64,000 bases of DNA from Sphingobium sp. WTD-1 (GCF_030128825.1 NZ_CP119127.1:788001-852000), one strand, 5' to 3'; positions 17,711 to 26,088 are shown, counted from the stretch's first letter. Numbers and translations are program-made. The notes: generated by a model not told the origin, from the sequence alone.

Positions 17711-18016
17711 ATGAAGCAGCCGTGCGTCTATATTCTGGCAAGCCAGCCATATGGCACGCTCTACATCGGCGTGACCTCCAACTTGCTGGGCCGGATGATG
17801 CAGCATCGCGCAAGCAGGATGCCGAGCTTTACCGCTCGATATGCCGTGCATCGGCTTGTCCGTTACGAAGCCTGCGATACGATGGAACAGGCCATCCTTC
17901 GCGAAAAGCAGCTGAAACGGTGGCATCGCCAATGGAAAATCAATCTCATCGAAGCCGACAATCCGCAATGGAGCGATCTGGCGATGGAATTGGGATTGCC
18001 CCCCTTAAGTCCGTGA
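17711..18016 (+). CDS. Single-domain GIY-YIG nuclease
   Basis: 101 residues from ATG 17711, which has an ideal GGAGG five bases upstream; an earlier in-frame ATG at 17657 lies inside the repeat and is rejected. The domain is complete: CVYILAS...GTLYIGVTSNLLGRMMQH (the GIY-YIG core with Arg), then FTARYAVHRLVRYEACDTMEQAILREKQLKRW with the metal-binding Glu region, ending INLIEADNPQWSDLAMEL. This is the small UvrC-N/YhbQ-like type; family members cut DNA with one divalent metal, but a cellular role is unsettled. Flanked on both sides by the same 29-bp repeat in opposite orientation. Confidence 0.88.
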   Translation: MKQPCVYILASQPYGTLYIGVTSNLLGRMMQHRASRMPSFTARYAVHRLVRYEACDTMEQAILREKQLKRWHRQWKINLIEADNPQWSDLAMELGLPPLSP

Positions 18017-18026
18017 CGGGGGCAGG

Positions 18027-18055
18027 ATGGATGCTGAAACAAGTTCAGCATGACG
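18027..18055 (-). repeat. Right 29-bp inverted repeat of the GIY-YIG cassette
   Basis: Exact reverse complement of 17653-17681 and able to form the same 8-bp stem. It begins 11 bp after the nuclease stop codon and ends 20 bp before the ruvB ATG, so it now lies in the ruvB leader where a hairpin could affect ruvB translation or block read-through from ruvA. Confidence 0.9.
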
Positions 18056-18074
18056 AAATGAGTGATATCCGCTG

Positions 18075-19097
18075 ATGAGCGAAGAGGATCGCCTGATCAC
18101 CCCGGCCCGTCGTGCCGAGGATGTCGATGCGGCGCTGCGGCCCAAGTCGCTCGACGAATTTGTCGGGCAGCAGGCGGCGCGCGAGAATCTGCGTATCTTC
18201 ATCCAGGCGGCGCGCACCCGTGGCGAGGCGCTGGACCATGTGCTGTTCTTCGGCCCGCCGGGCCTGGGCAAGACGACGCTGGCACAGATCGTCGCCAAGG
18301 AAATGGGCGTGGGTTTCCGCGCCACGTCCGGCCCGGTGATCGCCAAGTCGGGCGACCTGGCCGCCCTGCTCACCAATCTGGACGAGGGCGATGTCCTGTT
18401 CGTCGACGAGATTCACCGGCTCAATCCGGCGGTCGAGGAAGTGCTCTATCCCGCGATGGAGGACCGGGCGCTCGACCTGATGATCGGCGAGGGACCGTCG
18501 GCCCGCTCGGTGCGGATCGACCTGCCGCGCTTCACCCTGGTCGGCGCAACAACGCGCCAGGGGTTGCTGACGACGCCGCTGCGCGACCGGTTCGGCATTC
18601 CGGTGCGCCTGCAATTCTATACCGTCGAGGAACTGGAACTGGTGGTGCGGCGCGCGGCGCGGCTGCTGGACCTGGCGATCACGTCGGACGGCGCGATCGA
18701 GATTGCCCGCCGGTCGCGCGGGACGCCGCGCATCGCCGGGCGACTGCTGCGCCGGGTGCGCGACTTTGCAAATGTCGCCGGCGCCCCGACCGTCGATGCC
18801 AAGGTGGCGGATGCGGCGCTGCAACGGCTGGAGGTCGATCATCTCGGCCTCGACCTGATGGACCGGCGCTATCTCCACATGATCGCCGACATCTATCGTG
18901 GCGGGCCGGTGGGGGTCGAAACGCTGGCGGCCGGTCTGTCCGAAGCGCGCGACACGATCGAGGAAGTGGTCGAGCCTTATCTGATCCAATTGGGACTGAT
19001 CGCCCGCACCGCGCGGGGCCGTTGCCTCAACGGGCCGGGCTGGAAGCATCTGGGCCTCAATCCCCCGGCCGGGTCGCAGGACGGGCTGTTCGACTGA
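18075..19097 (+). CDS. ruvB: Holliday junction branch migration ATPase RuvB
   Basis: 340 residues. Features of the hexameric AAA+ motor: [18 protein letters not shown], Walker [16 protein letters not shown] (about residues 57-71), Walker [16 protein letters not shown], sensor 1 [11 protein letters not shown], arginine-finger region [11 protein letters not shown], and a winged-helix C-terminus [22 protein letters not shown]. It drives branch migration with RuvA. No clear ribosome-binding site precedes ATG 18075; a five-codon mini-ORF (18058-18075) ends in TGATG overlapping the start and could couple translation. Confidence 0.97.
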   Translation: MSEEDRLITPARRAEDVDAALRPKSLDEFVGQQAARENLRIFIQAARTRGEALDHVLFFGPPGLGKTTLAQIVAKEMGVGFRATSGPVIAKSGDLAALLTNLDEGDVLFVDEIHRLNPAVEEVLYPAMEDRALDLMIGEGPSARSVRIDLPRFTLVGATTRQGLLTTPLRDRFGIPVRLQFYTVEELELVVRRAARLLDLAITSDGAIEIARRSRGTPRIAGRLLRRVRDFANVAGAPTVDAKVADAALQRLEVDHLGLDLMDRRYLHMIADIYRGGPVGVETLAAGLSEARDTIEEVVEPYLIQLGLIARTARGRCLNGPGWKHLGLNPPAGSQDGLFD

Positions 19098-19274
19098 TCC
19101 CATTGGCGCTTGCGCCATTCGGCCAGCCTTTCTAGAGCGCGCGCTTTCCCGATTCGACGCAGCGATATGCGCCGAAACCCGTTATTGTGCATGGCCGTTA
19201 CGGCAAGGCCGGGCTATAGCCAGCTGGCGCTGCAGGCGCGCGGCAGACGCGCCGATGTAAGAGGAGTTGAGCCT

Positions 19275-21053
19275 GTGAGGGCGATCGAACGTTTCCCCAA
19301 TCTGGTCACCATGTTCTTTGCCCGCGCCAAGGAAAAGGGCGACGCCCCCTTCCTGTGGCGCAAGACGCAGGGGACATGGCAATCGCTGAGCTGGGCCGAA
19401 GTGGCGCGCCAGGTGGCAGCGATGGCGGCCGGGCTGAAGGCGGAAGGGCTGAAGCCCGGCGACCCGGTGATGCTGGTCAGCGAAAATCGCCCGGAATTCT
19501 GCATCGCCGATCTGGCGATCATGGCAGCCGGCTGTATCACCGTGCCGACCTACACCACCAATACGACGCGCGACCATCAGCATATCCTGACCGACAGCGG
19601 CGCACGCGCGGTAATCGTGTCGACCGCCAAGCTGGCGACGACGCTGATGCCCGCCGTGCTGCGATCGCAGGTCAGCCTGGTCATTCCGATGGAGCCGATC
19701 CGCGGTGCGCAGGGCAATTATACCTGCCGTCTGTGGTCCGATTTGATCGCCGCCCATCCGGCCGATGTCGATGCCTGTGCGCTGGCGCAGACGGCGGCGC
19801 GCAGCGACCAGGCGTGCATCATCTATACCAGCGGCACCGGCGGCGCCCCGCGCGGCGTGATGCAGCATCATGGCGCGATCCTGGCCAATGTCGAAGGCGC
19901 GGGACAGGTGGTGCTAGAGGATTTCGGCTGGGGCGACGAGGTTTTCCTGTCCTTCCTGCCCCTGAGCCACGCCTATGAGCATAGCGGCGGCCAGTTCCTG
20001 CCGATGCTGCTGGGCGGGCAGATCTATTATGCCGAAGGGCTGGAGAAGCTGGCCAGCAATATCGAGGAAGCCCGGCCGACCATCATGGTCGTGGTGCCGC
20101 GCCTGTTCGAGGTGCTGCGCACCCGCATCATCAAGTCGATCGAGAAGCAGGGCAAATTCCCCACCTATCTGCTCAACCAGGCACTGCGCATCGCCGCCAA
20201 GGAGCAGCAGGGCAAGTCGTCGATCGTCGACCTGCCGATGAAGGCGCTGCTGTCGCGCACCCTGATCCCCAAGATTCGTGCCCGTTTCGGCGGGCGGATG
20301 AAGGCGCTGGTGTCGGGCGGCGCGCCGCTGAACCCGGATGTCGGCCTGTTCTTCGAGGCGATGGGGCTGATGCTGCTGCAGGGCTACGGCCAGACCGAGG
20401 CCGGCCCGGTGATCAGTTGCAACCGCCCCGCCGCCGGCATCGCGATGGACACGGTCGGCCCGCCGCTGGACGGGGTCGAGGTCAAGATCGCCGAGGATGG
20501 CGAGATATTGGTGCGCGGCGAGCTGGTGATGCACGGCTATTGGCGCAACCCGGCCGAGACCGAGAAGGTGCTGAAGGATGGCTGGCTGCACACCGGTGAC
20601 ATTGGCGAGATCGACGATCGCGGCCGCATCCGTATCACCGACCGCAAGAAGGATCTGATCGTCAACGACAAGGGCGACAATGTGTCGCCGCAGAAGGTCG
20701 AGGGCATGCTGACGCTGCAGCCTGAGATCGGCCAGGCGATGGTCTATGGCGATCGTCGCCCGCATCTGGTCGGCCTGCTTGTGCCGGATTCGGAATGGAC
20801 GATGGAATGGGCGGCGGCCAATGGCCGGCCGATCAAGGGCATCACCGATGATCCGACCTATCTGGCGGCGCTGCGTGCGGCGGTCGACCGGGTCAATGAC
20901 GATCTGTCGGTGATCGAGCGGGTGCGCCGCTTCATCCTGGCGGATGAGCCGTTCGCGATCGAGAATGAGGAACTGACGCCGTCGATGAAGATCCGGCGCC
21001 ATGTCATCCGCAAACGCTATCAGGATCGGCTGGACGCGCTCTACAAGGGATAA
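19275..21053 (+). CDS. Long-chain acyl-CoA synthetase (AMP-forming)
   Basis: 592 residues from GTG 19275, chosen because GAGGAG lies eight bases before it and the conserved domain starts at RAIERFPNLVTMFFARA; an ATG at 19191 would add 28 residues of unlikely sequence. ANL-superfamily motifs: ATP-binding loop IIYTSGTGGAPRGVMQHH (the usual second Thr of TSGTTG is Gly, and the usual Lys is Arg), YGQTEAGPVISCN, and GWLHTGDIGEIDDRGRI followed by TDRKKDLI. An SMKIRRHVI segment near the end carries a candidate catalytic Lys. It activates fatty acids for degradation or lipid synthesis at the membrane. Confidence 0.88.
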   Translation: MRAIERFPNLVTMFFARAKEKGDAPFLWRKTQGTWQSLSWAEVARQVAAMAAGLKAEGLKPGDPVMLVSENRPEFCIADLAIMAAGCITVPTYTTNTTRDHQHILTDSGARAVIVSTAKLATTLMPAVLRSQVSLVIPMEPIRGAQGNYTCRLWSDLIAAHPADVDACALAQTAARSDQACIIYTSGTGGAPRGVMQHHGAILANVEGAGQVVLEDFGWGDEVFLSFLPLSHAYEHSGGQFLPMLLGGQIYYAEGLEKLASNIEEARPTIMVVVPRLFEVLRTRIIKSIEKQGKFPTYLLNQALRIAAKEQQGKSSIVDLPMKALLSRTLIPKIRARFGGRMKALVSGGAPLNPDVGLFFEAMGLMLLQGYGQTEAGPVISCNRPAAGIAMDTVGPPLDGVEVKIAEDGEILVRGELVMHGYWRNPAETEKVLKDGWLHTGDIGEIDDRGRIRITDRKKDLIVNDKGDNVSPQKVEGMLTLQPEIGQAMVYGDRRPHLVGLLVPDSEWTMEWAAANGRPIKGITDDPTYLAALRAAVDRVNDDLSVIERVRRFILADEPFAIENEELTPSMKIRRHVIRKRYQDRLDALYKG

Positions 21054-21069
21054 GCGCGTCCAATCGGAC

Positions 21070-21471
21070 TTACGGAGCCGGCGGACGATAGGGAATGAAA
21101 TCGCCCAGCGCGCAATTGCCGGTCGGAATGCCGATCGTCAGATCCGCGCTGCTCGTGATGTCACCCCGGCAATATTGCGAACCGAAGGTGCGCACGATCA
21201 TCGTGTCGCCGCGGGCCAGGCCATTGCAGCTACCGATCAGTTCGTTCTTGTAGATCAGCTTCTTGCTGACCCGATAGAGCAGCGTATTGCCGCTGATGAC
21301 GGTGAAATTGGTCTGCGGCTCGCGATTGACGCAGGTCACCTTCTCGCCCGGCACCAGTCCGGCCAGCGCCTTGTCCATCTTAGCCGCCTGCTTCTCGGTC
21401 AGCGGCGTCGGCTCATAAGTGCCGCTGCAGGCCGCCAGCGCCAGCGGGGCCAGACATATCCATGCGCGCAT
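21070..21471 (-). CDS. Small lipoprotein of unknown function
   Basis: 133 residues from ATG 21471, preceded by GGAGAGAGG; a longer frame to 21510 lacks support. The N-terminus RAWICLAPLALAACSGTYEP is a lipoprotein signal with lipobox LAAC. The mature part has three further cysteines (VTCVNREP, GSCNGLARGD, QYCRGDI) and a fourth near the end (GNCALGDF), possibly two disulfides. The segment CNGLARGDTMIVRTFGSQYCRGD is moderately conserved-looking but I do not recognise a family. Convergent with the acyl-CoA synthetase gene, 16 bp apart. Confidence 0.75.
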   Translation of the reverse strand: MRAWICLAPLALAACSGTYEPTPLTEKQAAKMDKALAGLVPGEKVTCVNREPQTNFTVISGNTLLYRVSKKLIYKNELIGSCNGLARGDTMIVRTFGSQYCRGDITSSADLTIGIPTGNCALGDFIPYRPPAP

Positions 21472-21539
21472 CGCCTCTCTCCATCCATGTCCTTGCAAAC
21501 AGGACGCCATGATAACGCGGAATCCGTCGAGGACCGCGC

Positions 21540-22262
21540 CTAAAATGCGTCCTTGCCGGCGCGCCGCTCCGCCAGTTGGGCGACGTCCTGTGCGCGCATG
21601 AAGATGTTGGTGTCGCGTTCCAGCGCGATGGTGGTGGGCACGGTTGGTTCGCCCCGCGCACGGGCAGCAAGGACATCCACCATGCGCACCTGAAGCGCGG
21701 CATTGTCCGGCTCAACCGTCAGCGCGAAGCGGCCGTTGCTCTCCGTATATTCATGGGCGCAATAGACGATGGTGTCGCCCGGCAACGCCTTGAACCGCTG
21801 CATATTGGCGAACATCTGCGCCGCCGTCCCTTCGAACAGGCGGCCGCAGCCCATGGCGAAAAGCGTGTCGCCGGCGAAGAGGATCGCGTCATCGGCCAGA
21901 TGATAGGCGATATGGCCGGCGGTATGGGCGGGAACGGCCATCACCATGGCGACATGATCGCCGATGCGGACGCTGTCCCCCTCCCCCACCTGTCGATCGA
22001 GCGTGTCGATCTTTGCCGCTTCGGCCGCCGGGCCGGTGATGATGCAGCCAGTCGCAGCCTTGATGCCGGCATTGCCGCCGACATGATCGGGGTGCCAATG
22101 GGTGTTCCAGATCTGGTCGATGGTCCAGCCGCGTTCCGCAGCCGCAGCCAGCACGGGCTCGGCGACCGACGGGTCGACCGCGACCGTCTGGCCGCTGGCA
22201 TCATCATGCAACAGCCAGACATAATTGTCCGAGAGGACGGGGACGCGGACGACCTGCAGCAT
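21540..22262 (-). CDS. gloB: Hydroxyacylglutathione hydrolase (glyoxalase II)
   Basis: 240 residues. Metallo-beta-lactamase fold with the binuclear metal motif THWHPDHVGG (about residues 54-63), VPAHTAGHIAYH, the bridging Asp in FAGDTLFAMGCGRLFEG, and CAHEYTESN. It hydrolyses S-D-lactoylglutathione to D-lactate and glutathione, the second step of methylglyoxal detoxification. The gene starts 4 bp after gloA ends, giving a complete two-enzyme operon. Start MLQVVRVPVLSDNY fits the family; the frame extends upstream into gloA without meaning. Confidence 0.95.
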   Translation of the reverse strand: MLQVVRVPVLSDNYVWLLHDDASGQTVAVDPSVAEPVLAAAAERGWTIDQIWNTHWHPDHVGGNAGIKAATGCIITGPAAEAAKIDTLDRQVGEGDSVRIGDHVAMVMAVPAHTAGHIAYHLADDAILFAGDTLFAMGCGRLFEGTAAQMFANMQRFKALPGDTIVYCAHEYTESNGRFALTVEPDNAALQVRMVDVLAARARGEPTVPTTIALERDTNIFMRAQDVAQLAERRAGKDAF

Positions 22263-22266
22263 CGGC

Positions 22267-22701
22267 TTACCAGGCCCCGATATTGGGCATCGACACCCAG
22301 GGTTCGGCCGGGTCGAGCCGGCCATCCTGCAGCAGTTCGACCGAGATATTGTCGGGGGTGCGGATGAAGGCCATGTGGCCATCGCGCGGCGGGCGGTTGA
22401 TGGTGATGCCGGCGTCCATCAGCCGCTGGCAGGTCTCGTAGATATTGTCGACCTGATAGGCGAGGTGGCCGAAATTGCGGCCGCCATCATAGATTTCCGC
22501 CGGGCTGCCATCCTGCGGCGGCCAGTTATAGGTCAGTTCCACCTGCGCGTCCTCGTCGCCCGGCGCGGCCAGATAGACGAGGGTGAAGCGGCCCGCCTCG
22601 CTGTCGAAGCGCTTGACCTCCCGGAGGCCGAGCAGCTCGAAAAAGCCGATAGTCTTGTCGAGATCCGTGACGCGGATCATCGTGTGCAGATATTTGAGCA
22701 A
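22267..22701 (-). CDS. gloA: Lactoylglutathione lyase (glyoxalase I)
   Basis: 144 residues, first step of methylglyoxal detoxification with glutathione as cofactor. Metal ligands in a two-module vicinal-oxygen-chelate fold are visible: His in MLKYLHTMIRV, Glu in AQVELTYNW, His in NFGHLAYQV, Glu in NISVELLQDG. The pair gloA-gloB is tightly linked (4-bp gap). Divergent from a SIMPL-domain gene; about 100 bp between the starts should contain both promoters. Confidence 0.95.
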   Translation of the reverse strand: MLKYLHTMIRVTDLDKTIGFFELLGLREVKRFDSEAGRFTLVYLAAPGDEDAQVELTYNWPPQDGSPAEIYDGGRNFGHLAYQVDNIYETCQRLMDAGITINRPPRDGHMAFIRTPDNISVELLQDGRLDPAEPWVSMPNIGAW

Positions 22702-22803
22702 GGCTTTCTCCGTTCGTCGCCATAAAGCAACGGTTCATCGGTAGATTGGCAGATAGCTCCCTAGATAGGACCGGGATCGGTCTGGCGGAAGAGGAAAGCG
22801 ATC

Positions 22804-23511
22804 ATGGCTCTGGAAATGCGGGACAAGGTGCTTCTGGGTTCGGCGGCCCTATTGGCGGTTGGGGTGGTCGCGGGCGGCTATCTGCTGGGCGACGGCCTCA
22901 AGCGCGCAAGGGCGGCCGACCGGTCGGTCACGGTGCGGGGCCTGGCCGAGAAGGACGTGACCGCCGACCTTGCCACCTGGTCGATCAGCTATTCGGCGAC
23001 CGGCACCGACCTGCCGACGGTGCGCGCAGAGATCGACGCCAATACCCAGGAACTGAAAGCCTATTTCGCCAGCCTTGGCTTCAAGCCCGATGCGCTGACC
23101 CCGGTCGGCGCGGGGGTGAACCAATATCTCAACAATGGCATCAACAATATCACCATCACCCAGCGCATGCTGCTGCGCACGACCGACATTGCTCGCGCCC
23201 AGCGTGCCGTCGCGCAACAGTTCGACCTGGTCCGGCGCGGCGTGACGCTGCAGGAAGGATCGGGGATGCGCTACAGCTTCACCAGGCTCAACGACCTCAA
23301 ACCCCCGATGGTGGCGGCGGCGACACGCGATGCGCGCGCAGCGGCCGAGCAGTTCGCCAAGGACTCAGGCGCGGGCGTCGGCGGCATCAAGAGCGCGACC
23401 CAGGGCTATTTCTCGATTGATCCGCGCGACGGCGAGGGCGGCGACGGATCGAGCGATACGCCCTACAAGAAGGTGCGCGTCGTCACGACCGTGGATTTCT
23501 ATCTGAAATAG
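22804..23511 (+). CDS. SIMPL-domain (DUF541) membrane-anchored periplasmic protein
   Basis: 235 residues; GAGGAAAG precedes the ATG. An N-terminal membrane helix (LLGSAALLAVGVVAGGYLLG) is followed by the SIMPL domain: RSVTVRGLAEKDVTADLATWSISYSATG near residue 40, helical repeats, and a strongly conserved C-terminal DTPYKKVRVVTTVDFYL. Family members (Brucella BP26-like, mammalian SIMPL-like) sit in the periplasm or envelope and assemble into oligomers; the biochemical role is not established. Convergent with the TPR gene, 4 bp apart. Confidence 0.82.
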   Translation: MALEMRDKVLLGSAALLAVGVVAGGYLLGDGLKRARAADRSVTVRGLAEKDVTADLATWSISYSATGTDLPTVRAEIDANTQELKAYFASLGFKPDALTPVGAGVNQYLNNGINNITITQRMLLRTTDIARAQRAVAQQFDLVRRGVTLQEGSGMRYSFTRLNDLKPPMVAAATRDARAAAEQFAKDSGAGVGGIKSATQGYFSIDPRDGEGGDGSSDTPYKKVRVVTTVDFYLK

Positions 23512-23515
23512 CAGC

Positions 23516-24409
23516 TCACTTCGCCGGAGGTGATGCCGGCGCCGGCAGTCGGCCCAGATTGTCGGCCGCTGCCTTGCCGGCCGGTGCATCCGGGGCCAGC
23601 TTCACCGCCCGCTGCCAGGCCGAGCGGGCGATATCCGCATGATCGGTCAGGACGGCAATATTGCCCTCCTCCAGCGCGACCGAGGCATCATCGGGCGACA
23701 ATTGCACGGCGCGGGCGATATGCGCCTGGGCCAGTGACAGTTCGCCGGTGCGGCGCGCCAGCGTGGCCGACAGCAGCCAGGCAAGCGGATCCTTGGGCGC
23801 CTGGGTCAGCGCGGTGTCGAGCGAACCGCGCGCGCCATCGACATCCCCGAGCGCCACCAGCGCGCGGGCGCGGTCGAGATGCAGTTCGCCCTTTTCCATG
23901 CCGTCGGGCAGGCCGCGTGCCAGTGCCGCGTCGAAATCTTCCCGCGCCTTCTTCGCGTCGCCGCTGGCAAGGGCGGCATTGCCGGCCTGGCCCCAGAGGC
24001 GTGCGCTCTGGACGATCTCGCCGCCGCGCTCGGCTTCCTCGGCTGCCTGTTCGAAGGCGACGATCGCCGGCCCCCATCGTTCGGCCCGCGACAGGGCAAA
24101 GCCCATGCAGTGGCGGGCGTAGAAGCTGCCGCCGTCGATCCGCCAATTCTGCGCGAAGGTGATTGCCTTGTCCGGCGATTCCAGCGCCTGGTCGAGACAG
24201 GCCTGGAACGGTCCGGCAAATTTGGCCGGAACCGGGATGCGCCCGTCAGCGTCCGGCGCCGATCGCGCGGCAGCGGCCTGTTGGACTGACGCTGCGGAGG
24301 CGGCCGCCGCTGCGGCATCCTCCTTCTTCTTGCGGCTGTTGCGCATCACCGCCTCGATCTCGGGATCATAGGCCTGCATGAACATCAGGAGGGGGAGGAT
24401 GACGGGCAT
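23516..24409 (-). CDS. Tetratricopeptide-repeat protein (probably periplasmic)
   Basis: 297 residues. A short hydrophobic N-terminus (MPVILPLLMFMQAYDPEIEAV) may be a signal or anchor, followed by a charged and Ala-rich linker. About five TPR-like helical pairs are visible from residue 95 (WGPAIVAFEQAAEEAERGG, LWGQAGNAALASGDAKKAREDF, LALGDVDGARGSLDTAL-type repeats, LARRTGELSLAQAHIARAVQLSP). TPRs bind protein partners. Its ATG overlaps the stop of the upstream hydrolase by one base (TGATG), implying coupled translation. No specific function can be named. Confidence 0.75.
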   Translation of the reverse strand: MPVILPLLMFMQAYDPEIEAVMRNSRKKKEDAAAAAASAASVQQAAAARSAPDADGRIPVPAKFAGPFQACLDQALESPDKAITFAQNWRIDGGSFYARHCMGFALSRAERWGPAIVAFEQAAEEAERGGEIVQSARLWGQAGNAALASGDAKKAREDFDAALARGLPDGMEKGELHLDRARALVALGDVDGARGSLDTALTQAPKDPLAWLLSATLARRTGELSLAQAHIARAVQLSPDDASVALEEGNIAVLTDHADIARSAWQRAVKLAPDAPAGKAAADNLGRLPAPASPPAK

Positions 24410-25161
24410 CAGCGATTGTCCAGAAGAGCGGCGACGGTGCGGATCAGCAGGGCGATGTCGCCGTCGCGGGAAAGGCGATGGTCGCCATCCTTAATGAGCA
24501 GCGTCTGCACATCGGATGAACGCAGCCGATCAGCCGCGCGCAACGCGATTTCCCAGGGGACATCCGTATCGCACTGGCCCTGGAGCAGCCGGACCGGGCA
24601 GTCGATCGCGATTGTGTCGTCCAGCAGCCTATGCGCCTGGCCAGACTGCCAGAAGGCCAGCGTCGTCACATAGGGATGGTCGCCATAGGGCGTGGGTTCC
24701 TCGATCCGCCCCTCGGTCGCCAGCAGCGCCTTGTCGGCGTCGGTAAAGCCCCACTCGGTGAAGTCGGGCGCGGCGGCGATGCCGACCAGCCCCATGATCC
24801 GGTCCGGGCGGGCCAGCGCGATCAGCAGTGCCAGCCAGCCGCCCATCGACGATCCGACCAGCAGCAGCGGCCCCTGCGTCAATCCGTCGATCAGGGCCAG
24901 CGCATCGTCACGCCAGCTGGCGAGCGTGCCATCCTCGAACCGACCCTCGCTGGCGCCGCAACCGGCATAGTCGAGCCGCAGCATCGCCCTGCCCTGCTCG
25001 GCGGCCCAGGCGTCGAGCGCGAGCGCCTTGCTGCCCTCCATGTCGGACATGTAGCCCGGCAGGAAGATGATGGTCGGCCCCTGCCCCGGACGATGGCGAT
25101 AGGCGAGGCGCAGCCCGTCGGCACGCGCAAGAAATTGGGGGGAAGATTCGGGCGCGTTCAA
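24409..25161 (-). CDS. Alpha/beta hydrolase (ABHD10-like)
   Basis: 250 residues. Alpha/beta-hydrolase landmarks: oxyanion region IIFLPGYMSDMEGSKA, RLDYAGCGASEGRF, nucleophile elbow LLVGSSMGGWLAL (Ser about residue 104), acid in LLQGQCDTDVPW and catalytic His in IKDGDHRLSRD. The arrangement resembles mitochondrial ABHD10-type acyl-protein thioesterases/esterases. No signal peptide, so cytoplasmic. Upstream of and coupled to the TPR gene. The substrate is unknown. Confidence 0.82.
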   Translation of the reverse strand: MNAPESSPQFLARADGLRLAYRHRPGQGPTIIFLPGYMSDMEGSKALALDAWAAEQGRAMLRLDYAGCGASEGRFEDGTLASWRDDALALIDGLTQGPLLLVGSSMGGWLALLIALARPDRIMGLVGIAAAPDFTEWGFTDADKALLATEGRIEEPTPYGDHPYVTTLAFWQSGQAHRLLDDTIAIDCPVRLLQGQCDTDVPWEIALRAADRLRSSDVQTLLIKDGDHRLSRDGDIALLIRTVAALLDNR

Positions 25162-25274
25162 GTTTCAAAGGCTCCATCGCTGTGGACCGGGGCACGGCAT
25201 GGCCCCGGATTGCCATGTTTTGACGGCAAAAATAGCCCTTTCCCGTGAAAGTTCAAAAAAAACGCATTGCCGCG

Positions 25275-25303
25275 TTGACAGGTCTGGAGGCCGCCGTTAG
25301 AGG
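25275..25303 (+). promoter_or_regulatory. Promoter of tRNA-Leu
   Basis: A perfect -35 TTGACA (25275-25280), 17-bp spacer and weaker -10 TAGAGG (25298-25303) end 16 bp before the tRNA. Spacing and position fit a housekeeping sigma-70 promoter of a stable RNA gene. Confidence 0.65.
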
Positions 25304-25319
25304 CGCACTCCTACCCCGT

Positions 25320-25406
25320 GCCCAGATGGCGGAATTGGTAGACGCACCAGCTTCAGGTGCTGGCGATCGCAAGGTCGTGGAGGTTCGAGTCCTCTTCTGG
25401 GCACCA
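25320..25406 (+). tRNA. tRNA-Leu (anticodon CAG)
   Basis: 87 nt including encoded CCA. Acceptor stem GCCCAGA pairs with TCTGGGC; D-arm GGCGGAATTGGTAGACGC; anticodon stem CCAGC/GCTGG with loop TTCAGGT, anticodon CAG at 25354-25356; a long variable arm typical of class II tRNAs; T-arm with GGTTCGAGTCC. It decodes CUG, by far the commonest Leu codon in this window. Confidence 0.97.
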
Positions 25407-25430
25407 TTTTCCTTCGGTGAGGAAGGAAGC

Positions 25431-25458
25431 AAAAACCGCCGGAAACGGCGGTTTTTTT
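25431..25458 (+). terminator. Intrinsic terminator after tRNA-Leu
   Basis: Stem ACCGCCG / CGGCGGT with GAAA tetraloop, flanked by five A on the left and seven T on the right, so it can work in both directions. It terminates the tRNA transcript. Confidence 0.9.
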
Positions 25459-25511
25459 GTGCCTGTCGCAGGTCGAACCGCTGTCGATCCGATGGTCAGG
25501 TCATGCCGTCC

Positions 25512-25549
25512 AAAAAAACGCCGCCCGGTCCATGATGGACAGGACGGCG
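25512..25549 (-). terminator. Intrinsic terminator of bamE
   Basis: On the minus strand CGCCGTCC pairs with GGGCGGCG, with an inner GTCC/GGAC stem, followed by seven T. It sits 27 bp beyond the bamE stop codon. Confidence 0.8.
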
Positions 25550-25575
25550 CCTATATCTTTGCGATGCAGCCAGCC

Positions 25576-26088
25576 TCAGCTGCCGTTCGGGCCGCCGCCT
25601 GGACCGGCGCCACCGGCGGAGCCGGCGCCCATGGCCCCCACGGCACCGATATTGCCGAAAATCTCGTCGAACAGGCTGCGATGGCGGCCCAGCGTCGGGG
25701 TCTTGTCGCCGGTCGGCGAGATGTGCGCGACCTGCTCCAGGCCCATGCGATCGACCGCGACGACATTGCCGGCCGGGTCGAACCGGACATGCAGGACGGT
25801 CTGCGACACCGGCTTGGGATTGGAGAAGGCGAGCGAGCGCATGTCGCGCGACACATAATACCAGTCCTGTTCGCCGAACTGGGCGACGAAGCTGGGACGG
25901 CCCAGCGTGCCTTCGACCGAGGCACGGTTGTCGATGCCGGGCTGGACGGAGTCCACCAGCAGCTTGTCGACCTGATAGCCCTGATGCGTGCGGATGCGGG
26001 TACAGCCCGATGCGCTGATCACGATCGCGCCGAGGCCCAGAGCCAGCAGGAAACGCCCGCGGCGGGACTGGCGGCTAAACTTGCGCAT
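25576..26088 (-). CDS. bamE: Outer membrane assembly lipoprotein BamE (SmpA/OmlA)
   Basis: 170 residues from ATG 26088 with AGGAGAAG upstream. The lipoprotein signal ends in SASGC (about residue 29). The SmpA/OmlA domain follows: VQPGIDNRASVEGTLGRPSFVAQFGEQDWYYVS and LHVRFDPAGNVVAVDRM. BamE is part of the BAM machine that folds porins such as the FadL-type protein at 55 kb. The C-terminal 30 residues are Gly/Ala/Pro-rich and probably disordered. Divergent from the cytochrome bc1 chaperone gene. Confidence 0.92.
   Translation of the reverse strand: MRKFSRQSRRGRFLLALGLGAIVISASGCTRIRTHQGYQVDKLLVDSVQPGIDNRASVEGTLGRPSFVAQFGEQDWYYVSRDMRSLAFSNPKPVSQTVLHVRFDPAGNVVAVDRMGLEQVAHISPTGDKTPTLGRHRSLFDEIFGNIGAVGAMGAGSAGGAGPGGGPNGS

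Larger units (their letters stand above)
17653..18055. mobile_element. GIY-YIG nuclease cassette with perfect terminal inverted repeats, inserted between ruvA and ruvB
   Basis: About 403 bp bounded by two identical 29-bp inverted repeats and containing one small GIY-YIG gene. It interrupts the ruvA-ruvB pair, which is contiguous in most bacteria, and its gene is visibly less GC-rich than its neighbours (33 of the first 60 bases are G/C, against 40 of 60 in ruvB). I read it as a transferable REP-like element; mobility is an inference. I see no obvious target-site duplication directly outside the repeats. Confidence 0.6.
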
